A program made the translations under genes and the position numbers. Shown piece after piece: positions 24,755-38,570 of a DNA stretch of 64,000 nt. Within the stretch, counting starts at the first letter, position 1, and each line of letters opens with the position of its first letter. This DNA comes from Vicugna pacos (taxonomy: Eukaryota; Chordata; Mammalia; Artiodactyla; Camelidae). The notes under the pieces were generated by a model. It saw only the letters and a list, made by a program, of their open reading frames with translations, ran no database searches and was not told the origin of the DNA. The DNA lies in NCBI RefSeq assembly GCF_048564905.1, contig NW_027328740.1, forward strand, positions 66,406,662 to 66,470,661. Direction: 5' to 3'.

Positions 24755-25694
24755 TGATTGATAGATAGGCAGGCAGGAAGATACAGAGACATACAAGTCT
24801 CCTCCTCCTCCGTTAGATAAACAGACGGGCACACACATAGGCTAGCCTCTCCCATCCTCCTCTAGGCAGGCAATCAGGCAGACAGTCAGACAGACAGACA
24901 CACTAGCGTCGGGGTGCGGTCTGTGGACAGGGATCAGCAGCGTTGACCAGGGGCAGGAGTGCCACTGGCGAGTCATAGCGTTTTATCCCATGTCCCACCC
25001 TGCCTTGCCTGGGGGTGGCATCCGCTCCCCCAAGTTCACCGGACTCAGACATTTGAAGTCTCCCTGCTTTGGGAGCGGGCGTGCTGAGGTCAGGGGAAGA
25101 GTTCAGCGGCAGATATGGAGGCGGCAGAGTAGCTAAGGGGGATGCCTCGGCGAGTCGATCATTTTCCAACCATCTCCCCCTCTCCTGGCCTCGGGGTGTC
25201 CTCTGCTACCCCAGGTGTGCGGGATTTAATTCTCCTTGTCAGCCAGGTCCTGGGAGGCTGCTACGGTGATCTCTGGGTACAGGGACGTTGAGGGGAGCAG
25301 ACTACATCGGGTGAGCCGGTCAGGTTGCTCCCATCTCCACAAGGGCCTGGCCTGGAAACGGGCTCTCCTGCCCCGGGTTGACAGTATCCATGTTTCCATG
25401 TCAGCCTTCGCCCCGAAGGCGGGCCCGGTGTGATAAGGGGCTGCAGTGAGGAGGCGGGTCTGCCCCACCGAGCCCCTGTATTTGCTCAGATCTCCCCCTT
25501 GGCCGGTCCTAGGGTTGGTTTCTGCTACCCTAGGTACTCGAGGTGCACATCTCTGTGTTTTCCGGCTCCCGTGAAGCGGGTGTGGGGTGGGGCGCGGCGG
25601 GGGTCGGGCTGGGGCTTGGCGCGCGCAGCTATAGAAAGAGCAGAAGCGGCAGGCACGGGCTGCCCTGGCAAGCCTGTGGGTTCCCATCCATTGT
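22491..25694 (+). repeat. Array 1 unit 8 (3204 bp)
   Basis: Alleles: interrupted CA with final run 35, GATA block 68, ATTGATTGATAG instead of full octamers, two GCAG, C-haplotype before GATA. Confidence 0.95.
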
Positions 25695-27726
25695 CCCCCT
25701 CAGACTGCAATGGGGGCACCCTCTGTTGCTTCAGGGTGGCAATTGCCATCCCTCCAGGTGAGTCGAATACTGAGAGGCTTCCTCCATTACACAGACAGAG
25801 AGACAAATAAATAGACAGTCAGACACACTAGCGTCTTCCTCCATTTAGACACAGCCATCTATCCTAACCTCCTCCTCCTCCTCATCCATTATAGAGGGAG
25901 ACAGAAACATACACAGACAGACATGCACAAACACACACACACTAGCCTCCTCCTTCTCTTCCAATAGGTAGATAGGTAGATAGACAAACTAACCTCCTCC
26001 TCCAACAGACACACAAGTAAAAAGTCACACTTGGCTCCTGCTATGCCTCCACTTGATAGATAGATAGATAGTTTGATAGATAGATAGGCAGGCCAATAGA
26101 GAGACCTACTCGCCGGCTGCTCCTCCGTTAGGTAAAACGACAGACACACACGTAGACTAGCCCCTCCCATTCTTAAATATCTAGGCAGTCAGGCTGGTAG
26201 TCAGACAGACACACAATCTAGACATGGGTGTTCTGGGGAAGGGGTTTGACGGAAGCGACTGGGGAATAGGGTGCCACTGTCGAGCTAGAGGATATTCTCC
26301 CATGTCCCTAGCTGCCTTGCCTGGAGGAGGCATCCGCTCCCCCAAGTTCACCGGACTCAGACCTTTAAAGTCGCCCTGCTCCTGGGAGCGGGCGTGGTGA
26401 GGTCAGGGGAAGAGGTCGGCAGCAGAGGCGGAGACAGAGGCTGCACAGCAGCAAACGGGGATGCCTCGGCGGCTTGGTCATTTTCCTCCGAACTCCACCT
26501 CTTCTGCCCTCGGGGCGGCCTCTGCTAACCCAGGTTTCCGGGATTTAGTTCTCCTTGTCAGCCAGGTCCTGGGATGCTGGTGAGGTGACTTCAGAGGACA
26601 GGGACGTCGTGGGGAGCGGACTGCCTCTGATCAGCCGATCAGTTTGCTCCCATCTCCACAGCGGCCTGGCCTGGGGGCGGCCTCTCCTGCCCCAGGTTCA
26701 CCGTATGCATGTTTCCATGTCAGCGTCCGCCCTGGAGGCAGGCGCGGTGCGATCAGGGGCTGCAGTGAGTAGTCGGGGCTGCCCCACCGAGCCCCTGTCA
26801 TTGCTCAGATCTCCCCCTTGGCCGGTTCTAGGGTTGATCTCTGCTACCCTAGGTACACGAGGTGCACATCTTTGCGTTTCCCGGCTCCCGGGAGGCGGGC
26901 AGGGGTGGCCTGTGGGCGGGGCGGGGGCGGAAACCAAGAGGGCAGAAGCAGGAGGCATGGGCTGCCCAGGCAAGCCTGTGGGTTTCTATCCAGTGTCCCC
27001 CTCAGCCTGCAGTTGGGGCGCCCCCTGCTGCTTCAGGGTGGCAATTGCCATCCCCCCAGGTGGCACGAATACTGGGATTCTTCCTACAGTAGACACACAG
27101 AGAGACAAAGAAATAGACAGACAGACACACTAGCCTCTTCCTCCATTTAGAAACAGCCATATATCCTAACCTCCTCTTCCTCATGCATTCTATAGGTAGA
27201 CACATACATACATAGGCAGACACCCACAGACACACACATACACACACTGGCGTCCTACTTCTCCTCACTTAATTAGGTAGTGAGACACACTAATCTCCTC
27301 CTCCATTAGATAATAGATCGAGAAACGCAATAGACTCTTCCTCATCCTCCATTAGATAGATAGTGAGATGGACTGATAAACACACTAGCCTCTTTGTTCT
27401 CCTGTAGAGGGACAGACAGATAGCCAGACACTTTGGAATCCTTCTTCTTCTCCGTTAGATAATAATACAGACAGACTCACAGACACACAGACAGACATAC
27501 ACACTAGTCTTCTCCTCCCCTGAGAGTCAGAGAGATAGACACTGTAGCCTCCTTCTTCTCGATTAGATAAACGTACATATATAGATATCTGTTACAGTGA
27601 CAGAGAGACAGACATACTAGCTTACTCCCCCTCCATTAGATGCACACATAGACTGATACAAATATACAGTAGAATACCCCCCTTGACTTTCCGCTTCATT
27701 GATACACAGACCCGCACGCACACACA

Positions 27727-27771
<45 letters not shown>

Positions 27772-27881
27772 TAGCCTCCTCCTCTTCCTCAAATTCGAAG
27801 TTATGTAGACAGACACACTAACCTACTCCTCCAATACACAGACACATAAAAAGGCACACTAGCCTATAGGTATGCCTCCTT

Positions 27882-27944
<63 letters not shown>

Positions 27945-28890
27945 TTAGATAGATTGATAGATAGGCAGGCAGGAAGATACAGAGACATACAAGTCTCCTC
28001 CTCCTCCGTTAGATAAACAGACGGGCACACACATAGGCTAGCCTCTCCCATCCTCCTCTAGGCAGGCAATCAGGCAGACAGTCAGACAGACAGACACACT
28101 AGCGTCGGGGTGCGGTCTGTGGACAGGGATCAGCAGCGTTGACCAGGGGCAGGAGTGCCACTGGCGAGTCATAGCGTTTTATCCCATGTCCCACCCTGCC
28201 TTGCCTGGGGGTGGCATCCGCTCCCCCAAGTTCACCGGACTCAGACATTTGAAGTCTCCCTGCTTTGGGAGCGGGCGTGCTGAGGTCAGGGGAAGAGTTC
28301 AGCGGCAGATATGGAGGCGGCAGAGTAGCTAAGGGGGATGCCTCGGCGAGTCGATCATTTTCCAACCATCTCCCCCTCTCCTGGCCTCGGGGTGTCCTCT
28401 GCTACCCCAGGTGTGCGGGATTTAATTCTCCTTGTCAGCCAGGTCCTGGGAGGCTGCTACGGTGATCTCTGGGTACAGGGACGTTGAGGGGAGCAGACTA
28501 CATCGGGTGAGCCGGTCAGGTTGCTCCCATCTCCACAAGGGCCTGGCCTGGAAACGGGCTCTCCTGCCCCGGGTTGACAGTATCCATGTTTCCATGTCAG
28601 CCTTCGCCCCGAAGGCGGGCCCGGTGTGATAAGGGGCTGCAGTGAGGAGGCGGGTCTGCCCCACCGAGCCCCTGTATTTGCTCAGATCTCCCCCTTGGCC
28701 GGTCCTAGGGTTGGTTTCTGCTACCCTAGGTACTCGAGGTGCACATCTCTGTGTTTTCCGGCTCCCGTGAAGCGGGTGTGGGGTGGGGCGCGGCGGGGGT
28801 CGGGCTGGGGCTTGGCGCGCGCAGCTATAGAAAGAGCAGAAGCGGCAGGCACGGGCTGCCCTGGCAAGCCTGTGGGTTCCCATCCATTGT
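25695..28890 (+). repeat. Array 1 unit 9 (3196 bp), shortest unit
   Basis: Alleles: uninterrupted CA 41, GATA block 72 broken by a GTTA unit near 27943, one ATTGATAG, two GCAG, T-haplotype. Confidence 0.95.
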
Positions 28891-30922
28891 CCCCCTCAGA
28901 CTGCAATGGGGGCACCCTCTGTTGCTTCAGGGTGGCAATTGCCATCCCTCCAGGTGAGTCGAATACTGAGAGGCTTCCTCCATTACACAGACAGAGAGAC
29001 AAATAAATAGACAGTCAGACACACTAGCGTCTTCCTCCATTTAGACACAGCCATCTATCCTAACCTCCTCCTCCTCCTCATCCATTATAGAGGGAGACAG
29101 AAACATACACAGACAGACATGCACAAACACACACACACTAGCCTCCTCCTTCTCTTCCAATAGGTAGATAGGTAGATAGACAAACTAACCTCCTCCTCCA
29201 ACAGACACACAAGTAAAAAGTCACACTTGGCTCCTGCTATGCCTCCACTTGATAGATAGATAGATAGTTTGATAGATAGATAGGCAGGCCAATAGAGAGA
29301 CCTACTCGCCGGCTGCTCCTCCGTTAGGTAAAACGACAGACACACACGTAGACTAGCCCCTCCCATTCTTAAATATCTAGGCAGTCAGGCTGGTAGTCAG
29401 ACAGACACACAATCTAGACATGGGTGTTCTGGGGAAGGGGTTTGACGGAAGCGACTGGGGAATAGGGTGCCACTGTCGAGCTAGAGGATATTCTCCCATG
29501 TCCCTAGCTGCCTTGCCTGGAGGAGGCATCCGCTCCCCCAAGTTCACCGGACTCAGACCTTTAAAGTCGCCCTGCTCCTGGGAGCGGGCGTGGTGAGGTC
29601 AGGGGAAGAGGTCGGCAGCAGAGGCGGAGACAGAGGCTGCACAGCAGCAAACGGGGATGCCTCGGCGGCTTGGTCATTTTCCTCCGAACTCCACCTCTTC
29701 TGCCCTCGGGGCGGCCTCTGCTAACCCAGGTTTCCGGGATTTAGTTCTCCTTGTCAGCCAGGTCCTGGGATGCTGGTGAGGTGACTTCAGAGGACAGGGA
29801 CGTCGTGGGGAGCGGACTGCCTCTGATCAGCCGATCAGTTTGCTCCCATCTCCACAGCGGCCTGGCCTGGGGGCGGCCTCTCCTGCCCCAGGTTCACCGT
29901 ATGCATGTTTCCATGTCAGCGTCCGCCCTGGAGGCAGGCGCGGTGCGATCAGGGGCTGCAGTGAGTAGTCGGGGCTGCCCCACCGAGCCCCTGTCATTGC
30001 TCAGATCTCCCCCTTGGCCGGTTCTAGGGTTGATCTCTGCTACCCTAGGTACACGAGGTGCACATCTTTGCGTTTCCCGGCTCCCGGGAGGCGGGCAGGG
30101 GTGGCCTGTGGGCGGGGCGGGGGCGGAAACCAAGAGGGCAGAAGCAGGAGGCATGGGCTGCCCAGGCAAGCCTGTGGGTTTCTATCCAGTGTCCCCCTCA
30201 GCCTGCAGTTGGGGCGCCCCCTGCTGCTTCAGGGTGGCAATTGCCATCCCCCCAGGTGGCACGAATACTGGGATTCTTCCTACAGTAGACACACAGAGAG
30301 ACAAAGAAATAGACAGACAGACACACTAGCCTCTTCCTCCATTTAGAAACAGCCATATATCCTAACCTCCTCTTCCTCATGCATTCTATAGGTAGACACA
30401 TACATACATAGGCAGACACCCACAGACACACACATACACACACTGGCGTCCTACTTCTCCTCACTTAATTAGGTAGTGAGACACACTAATCTCCTCCTCC
30501 ATTAGATAATAGATCGAGAAACGCAATAGACTCTTCCTCATCCTCCATTAGATAGATAGTGAGATGGACTGATAAACACACTAGCCTCTTTGTTCTCCTG
30601 TAGAGGGACAGACAGATAGCCAGACACTTTGGAATCCTTCTTCTTCTCCGTTAGATAATAATACAGACAGACTCACAGACACACAGACAGACATACACAC
30701 TAGTCTTCTCCTCCCCTGAGAGTCAGAGAGATAGACACTGTAGCCTCCTTCTTCTCGATTAGATAAACGTACATATATAGATATCTGTTACAGTGACAGA
30801 GAGACAGACATACTAGCTTACTCCCCCTCCATTAGATGCACACATAGACTGATACAAATATACAGTAGAATACCCCCCTTGACTTTCCGCTTCATTGATA
30901 CACAGACCCGCACGCACACACA

Positions 30923-30969
<47 letters not shown>

Positions 30970-31079
30970 TAGCCTCCTCCTCTTCCTCAAATTCGAAGTT
31001 ATGTAGACAGACACACTAACCTACTCCTCCAATACACAGACACATAAAAAGGCACACTAGCCTATAGGTATGCCTCCTT

Positions 31080-31148
<69 letters not shown>

Positions 31149-32112
31149 TGATAGATTGATAGATTGATAGATTGATAGATAGGCAGGCAGGCAGGAAGAT
31201 ACAGAGACATACAAGTCTCCTCCTCCTCCGTTAGATAAACAGACGGGCACACACATAGGCTAGCCTCTCCCATCCTCCTCTAGGCAGGCAATCAGGCAGA
31301 CAGTCAGACAGACAGACACACTAGCGTCGGGGTGCGGTCTGTGGACAGGGATCAGCAGCGTTGACCAGGGGCAGGAGTGCCACTGGCGAGTCATAGCGTT
31401 TTATCCCATGTCCCACCCTGCCTTGCCTGGGGGTGGCATCCGCTCCCCCAAGTTCACCGGACTCAGACATTTGAAGTCTCCCTGCTTTGGGAGCGGGCGT
31501 GCTGAGGTCAGGGGAAGAGTTCAGCGGCAGATATGGAGGCGGCAGAGTAGCTAAGGGGGATGCCTCGGCGAGTCGATCATTTTCCAACCATCTCCCCCTC
31601 TCCTGGCCTCGGGGTGTCCTCTGCTACCCCAGGTGTGCGGGATTTAATTCTCCTTGTCAGCCAGGTCCTGGGAGGCTGCTACGGTGATCTCTGGGTACAG
31701 GGACGTTGAGGGGAGCAGACTACATCGGGTGAGCCGGTCAGGTTGCTCCCATCTCCACAAGGGCCTGGCCTGGAAACGGGCTCTCCTGCCCCGGGTTGAC
31801 AGTATCCATGTTTCCATGTCAGCCTTCGCCCCGAAGGCGGGCCCGGTGTGATAAGGGGCTGCAGTGAGGAGGCGGGTCTGCCCCACCGAGCCCCTGTATT
31901 TGCTCAGATCTCCCCCTTGGCCGGTCCTAGGGTTGGTTTCTGCTACCCTAGGTACTCGAGGTGCACATCTCTGTGTTTTCCGGCTCCCGTGAAGCGGGTG
32001 TGGGGTGGGGCGCGGCGGGGGTCGGGCTGGGGCTTGGCGCGCGCAGCTATAGAAAGAGCAGAAGCGGCAGGCACGGGCTGCCCTGGCAAGCCTGTGGGTT
32101 CCCATCCATTGT
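28891..32112 (+). repeat. Array 1 unit 10 (3222 bp)
   Basis: Alleles: uninterrupted CA 43, GATA block 68, four ATTGATAG, three GCAG, T-haplotype. Confidence 0.95.
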
Positions 32113-34158
32113 CCCCCTCAGACTGCAATGGGGGCACCCTCTGTTGCTTCAGGGTGGCAATTGCCATCCCTCCAGGTGAGTCGAATACTGAGAGGCTTCC
32201 TCCATTACACAGACAGAGAGACAAATAAATAGACAGTCAGACACACTAGCGTCTTCCTCCATTTAGACACAGCCATCTATCCTAACCTCCTCCTCCTCCT
32301 CATCCATTATAGAGGGAGACAGAAACATACACAGACAGACATGCACAAACACACACACACTAGCCTCCTCCTTCTCTTCCAATAGGTAGATAGGTAGATA
32401 GACAAACTAACCTCCTCCTCCAACAGACACACAAGTAAAAAGTCACACTTGGCTCCTGCTATGCCTCCACTTGATAGATAGATAGATAGTTTGATAGATA
32501 GATAGGCAGGCCAATAGAGAGACCTACTCGCCGGCTGCTCCTCCGTTAGGTAAAACGACAGACACACACGTAGACTAGCCCCTCCCATTCTTAAATATCT
32601 AGGCAGTCAGGCTGGTAGTCAGACAGACACACAATCTAGACATGGGTGTTCTGGGGAAGGGGTTTGACGGAAGCGACTGGGGAATAGGGTGCCACTGTCG
32701 AGCTAGAGGATATTCTCCCATGTCCCTAGCTGCCTTGCCTGGAGGAGGCATCCGCTCCCCCAAGTTCACCGGACTCAGACCTTTAAAGTCGCCCTGCTCC
32801 TGGGAGCGGGCGTGGTGAGGTCAGGGGAAGAGGTCGGCAGCAGAGGCGGAGACAGAGGCTGCACAGCAGCAAACGGGGATGCCTCGGCGGCTTGGTCATT
32901 TTCCTCCGAACTCCACCTCTTCTGCCCTCGGGGCGGCCTCTGCTAACCCAGGTTTCCGGGATTTAGTTCTCCTTGTCAGCCAGGTCCTGGGATGCTGGTG
33001 AGGTGACTTCAGAGGACAGGGACGTCGTGGGGAGCGGACTGCCTCTGATCAGCCGATCAGTTTGCTCCCATCTCCACAGCGGCCTGGCCTGGGGGCGGCC
33101 TCTCCTGCCCCAGGTTCACCGTATGCATGTTTCCATGTCAGCGTCCGCCCTGGAGGCAGGCGCGGTGCGATCAGGGGCTGCAGTGAGTAGTCGGGGCTGC
33201 CCCACCGAGCCCCTGTCATTGCTCAGATCTCCCCCTTGGCCGGTTCTAGGGTTGATCTCTGCTACCCTAGGTACACGAGGTGCACATCTTTGCGTTTCCC
33301 GGCTCCCGGGAGGCGGGCAGGGGTGGCCTGTGGGCGGGGCGGGGGCGGAAACCAAGAGGGCAGAAGCAGGAGGCATGGGCTGCCCAGGCAAGCCTGTGGG
33401 TTTCTATCCAGTGTCCCCCTCAGCCTGCAGTTGGGGCGCCCCCTGCTGCTTCAGGGTGGCAATTGCCATCCCCCCAGGTGGCACGAATACTGGGATTCTT
33501 CCTACAGTAGACACACAGAGAGACAAAGAAATAGACAGACAGACACACTAGCCTCTTCCTCCATTTAGAAACAGCCATATATCCTAACCTCCTCTTCCTC
33601 ATGCATTCTATAGGTAGACACATACATACATAGGCAGACACCCACAGACACACACATACACACACTGGCGTCCTACTTCTCCTCACTTAATTAGGTAGTG
33701 AGACACACTAATCTCCTCCTCCATTAGATAATAGATCGAGAAACGCAATAGACTCTTCCTCATCCTCCATTAGATAGATAGTGAGATGGACTGATAAACA
33801 CACTAGCCTCTTTGTTCTCCTGTAGAGGGACAGACAGATAGCCAGACACTTTGGAATCCTTCTTCTTCTCCGTTAGATAATAATACAGACAGACTCACAG
33901 ACACACAGACAGACATACACACTAGTCTTCTCCTCCCCTGAGAGTCAGAGAGATAGACACTGTAGCCTCCTTCTTCTCGATTAGATAAACGTACATATAT
34001 AGATATCTGTTACAGTGACAGAGAGACAGACATACTAGCTTACTCCCCCTCCATTAGATGCACACATAGACTGATACAAATATACAGTAGAATACCCCCC
34101 TTGACTTTCCGCTTCATTGATACACAGACCCGCACGCACACACAGACACACACACACA

Positions 34159-34197
<39 letters not shown>

Positions 34198-34307
34198 TAG
34201 CCTCCTCCTCTTCCTCAAATTCGAAGTTATGTAGACAGACACACTAACCTACTCCTCCAATACACAGACACATAAAAAGGCACACTAGCCTATAGGTATG
34301 CCCCCTT

Positions 34308-34368
<61 letters not shown>

Positions 34369-35320
34369 TGATAGATTGATAGATTGATAGATAGGCAGGC
34401 AGGAAGATACAGAGACATACAAGTCTCCTCCTCCTCCGTTAGATAAACAGACGGGCACACACATAGGCTAGCCTCTCCCATCCTCCTCTAGGCAGGCAAT
34501 CAGGCAGACAGTCAGACAGACAGACACACTAGCGTCGGGGTGCGGTCTGTGGACAGGGATCAGCAGCGTTGACCAGGGGCAGGAGTGCCACTGGCGAGTC
34601 ATAGCGTTTTATCCCATGTCCCACCCTGCCTTGCCTGGGGGTGGCATCCGCTCCCCCAAGTTCACCGGACTCAGACATTTGAAGTCTCCCTGCTTTGGGA
34701 GCGGGCGTGCTGAGGTCAGGGGAAGAGTTCAGCGGCAGATATGGAGGCGGCAGAGTAGCTAAGGGGGATGCCTCGGCGAGTCGATCATTTTCCAACCATC
34801 TCCCCCTCTCCTGGCCTCGGGGTGTCCTCTGCTACCCCAGGTGTGCGGGATTTAATTCTCCTTGTCAGCCAGGTCCTGGGAGGCTGCTACGGTGATCTCT
34901 GGGTACAGGGACGTTGAGGGGAGCAGACTACATCGGGTGAGCCGGTCAGGTTGCTCCCATCTCCACAAGGGCCTGGCCTGGAAACGGGCTCTCCTGCCCC
35001 GGGTTGACAGTATCCATGTTTCCATGTCAGCCTTCGCCCCGAAGGCGGGCCCGGTGTGATAAGGGGCTGCAGTGAGGAGGCGGGTCTGCCCCACCGAGCC
35101 CCTGTATTTGCTCAGATCTCCCCCTTGGCCGGTCCTAGGGTTGGTTTCTGCTACCCTAGGTACTCGAGGTGCACATCTCTGTGTTTTCCGGCTCCCGTGA
35201 AGCGGGTGTGGGGTGGGGCGCGGCGGGGGTCGGGCTGGGGCTTGGCGCGCGCAGCTATAGAAAGAGCAGAAGCGGCAGGCACGGGCTGCCCTGGCAAGCC
35301 TGTGGGTTCCCATCCATTGT
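32113..35320 (+). repeat. Array 1 unit 11 (3208 bp), twin of unit 6
   Basis: Alleles: interrupted CA with final run 35 (34161-34195), GATA block 60, three ATTGATAG, two GCAG, C-haplotype, all as in unit 6. It sits among T-haplotype units on both sides. Confidence 0.95.
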
Positions 35321-37352
35321 CCCCCTCAGACTGCAATGGGGGCACCCTCTGTTGCTTCAGGGTGGCAATTGCCATCCCTCCAGGTGAGTCGAATACTGAG
35401 AGGCTTCCTCCATTACACAGACAGAGAGACAAATAAATAGACAGTCAGACACACTAGCGTCTTCCTCCATTTAGACACAGCCATCTATCCTAACCTCCTC
35501 CTCCTCCTCATCCATTATAGAGGGAGACAGAAACATACACAGACAGACATGCACAAACACACACACACTAGCCTCCTCCTTCTCTTCCAATAGGTAGATA
35601 GGTAGATAGACAAACTAACCTCCTCCTCCAACAGACACACAAGTAAAAAGTCACACTTGGCTCCTGCTATGCCTCCACTTGATAGATAGATAGATAGTTT
35701 GATAGATAGATAGGCAGGCCAATAGAGAGACCTACTCGCCGGCTGCTCCTCCGTTAGGTAAAACGACAGACACACACGTAGACTAGCCCCTCCCATTCTT
35801 AAATATCTAGGCAGTCAGGCTGGTAGTCAGACAGACACACAATCTAGACATGGGTGTTCTGGGGAAGGGGTTTGACGGAAGCGACTGGGGAATAGGGTGC
35901 CACTGTCGAGCTAGAGGATATTCTCCCATGTCCCTAGCTGCCTTGCCTGGAGGAGGCATCCGCTCCCCCAAGTTCACCGGACTCAGACCTTTAAAGTCGC
36001 CCTGCTCCTGGGAGCGGGCGTGGTGAGGTCAGGGGAAGAGGTCGGCAGCAGAGGCGGAGACAGAGGCTGCACAGCAGCAAACGGGGATGCCTCGGCGGCT
36101 TGGTCATTTTCCTCCGAACTCCACCTCTTCTGCCCTCGGGGCGGCCTCTGCTAACCCAGGTTTCCGGGATTTAGTTCTCCTTGTCAGCCAGGTCCTGGGA
36201 TGCTGGTGAGGTGACTTCAGAGGACAGGGACGTCGTGGGGAGCGGACTGCCTCTGATCAGCCGATCAGTTTGCTCCCATCTCCACAGCGGCCTGGCCTGG
36301 GGGCGGCCTCTCCTGCCCCAGGTTCACCGTATGCATGTTTCCATGTCAGCGTCCGCCCTGGAGGCAGGCGCGGTGCGATCAGGGGCTGCAGTGAGTAGTC
36401 GGGGCTGCCCCACCGAGCCCCTGTCATTGCTCAGATCTCCCCCTTGGCCGGTTCTAGGGTTGATCTCTGCTACCCTAGGTACACGAGGTGCACATCTTTG
36501 CGTTTCCCGGCTCCCGGGAGGCGGGCAGGGGTGGCCTGTGGGCGGGGCGGGGGCGGAAACCAAGAGGGCAGAAGCAGGAGGCATGGGCTGCCCAGGCAAG
36601 CCTGTGGGTTTCTATCCAGTGTCCCCCTCAGCCTGCAGTTGGGGCGCCCCCTGCTGCTTCAGGGTGGCAATTGCCATCCCCCCAGGTGGCACGAATACTG
36701 GGATTCTTCCTACAGTAGACACACAGAGAGACAAAGAAATAGACAGACAGACACACTAGCCTCTTCCTCCATTTAGAAACAGCCATATATCCTAACCTCC
36801 TCTTCCTCATGCATTCTATAGGTAGACACATACATACATAGGCAGACACCCACAGACACACACATACACACACTGGCGTCCTACTTCTCCTCACTTAATT
36901 AGGTAGTGAGACACACTAATCTCCTCCTCCATTAGATAATAGATCGAGAAACGCAATAGACTCTTCCTCATCCTCCATTAGATAGATAGTGAGATGGACT
37001 GATAAACACACTAGCCTCTTTGTTCTCCTGTAGAGGGACAGACAGATAGCCAGACACTTTGGAATCCTTCTTCTTCTCCGTTAGATAATAATACAGACAG
37101 ACTCACAGACACACAGACAGACATACACACTAGTCTTCTCCTCCCCTGAGAGTCAGAGAGATAGACACTGTAGCCTCCTTCTTCTCGATTAGATAAACGT
37201 ACATATATAGATATCTGTTACAGTGACAGAGAGACAGACATACTAGCTTACTCCCCCTCCATTAGATGCACACATAGACTGATACAAATATACAGTAGAA
37301 TACCCCCCTTGACTTTCCGCTTCATTGATACACAGACCCGCACGCACACACA

Positions 37353-37399
<47 letters not shown>

Positions 37400-37509
37400 T
37401 AGCCTCCTCCTCTTCCTCAAATTCGAAGTTATGTAGACAGACACACTAACCTACTCCTCCAATACACAGACACATAAAAAGGCACACTAGCCTATAGGTA
37501 TGCCTCCTT

Positions 37510-37574
<65 letters not shown>

Positions 37575-38570
37575 TGATAGATTGATAGATTGATAGATTG
37601 ATAGATTGATAGATTGATAGATTGATAGATTGATAGATAGGCAGGCAGGCAGGAAGATACAGAGACATACAAGTCTCCTCCTCCTCCGTTAGATAAACAG
37701 ACGGGCACACACATAGGCTAGCCTCTCCCATCCTCCTCTAGGCAGGCAATCAGGCAGACAGTCAGACAGACAGACACACTAGCGTCGGGGTGCGGTCTGT
37801 GGACAGGGATCAGCAGCGTTGACCAGGGGCAGGAGTGCCACTGGCGAGTCATAGCGTTTTATCCCATGTCCCACCCTGCCTTGCCTGGGGGTGGCATCCG
37901 CTCCCCCAAGTTCACCGGACTCAGACATTTGAAGTCTCCCTGCTTTGGGAGCGGGCGTGCTGAGGTCAGGGGAAGAGTTCAGCGGCAGATATGGAGGCGG
38001 CAGAGTAGCTAAGGGGGATGCCTCGGCGAGTCGATCATTTTCCAACCATCTCCCCCTCTCCTGGCCTCGGGGTGTCCTCTGCTACCCCAGGTGTGCGGGA
38101 TTTAATTCTCCTTGTCAGCCAGGTCCTGGGAGGCTGCTACGGTGATCTCTGGGTACAGGGACGTTGAGGGGAGCAGACTACATCGGGTGAGCCGGTCAGG
38201 TTGCTCCCATCTCCACAAGGGCCTGGCCTGGAAACGGGCTCTCCTGCCCCGGGTTGACAGTATCCATGTTTCCATGTCAGCCTTCGCCCCGAAGGCGGGC
38301 CCGGTGTGATAAGGGGCTGCAGTGAGGAGGCGGGTCTGCCCCACCGAGCCCCTGTATTTGCTCAGATCTCCCCCTTGGCCGGTCCTAGGGTTGGTTTCTG
38401 CTACCCTAGGTACTCGAGGTGCACATCTCTGTGTTTTCCGGCTCCCGTGAAGCGGGTGTGGGGTGGGGCGCGGCGGGGGTCGGGCTGGGGCTTGGCGCGC
38501 GCAGCTATAGAAAGAGCAGAAGCGGCAGGCACGGGCTGCCCTGGCAAGCCTGTGGGTTCCCATCCATTGT
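35321..38570 (+). repeat. Array 1 unit 12 (3250 bp), longest, octamer expansion
   Basis: Alleles: uninterrupted CA 43, GATA block 64, eight tandem ATTGATAG (37573-37636), three GCAG, T-haplotype. The octamer run explains most of its extra length. Confidence 0.95.
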
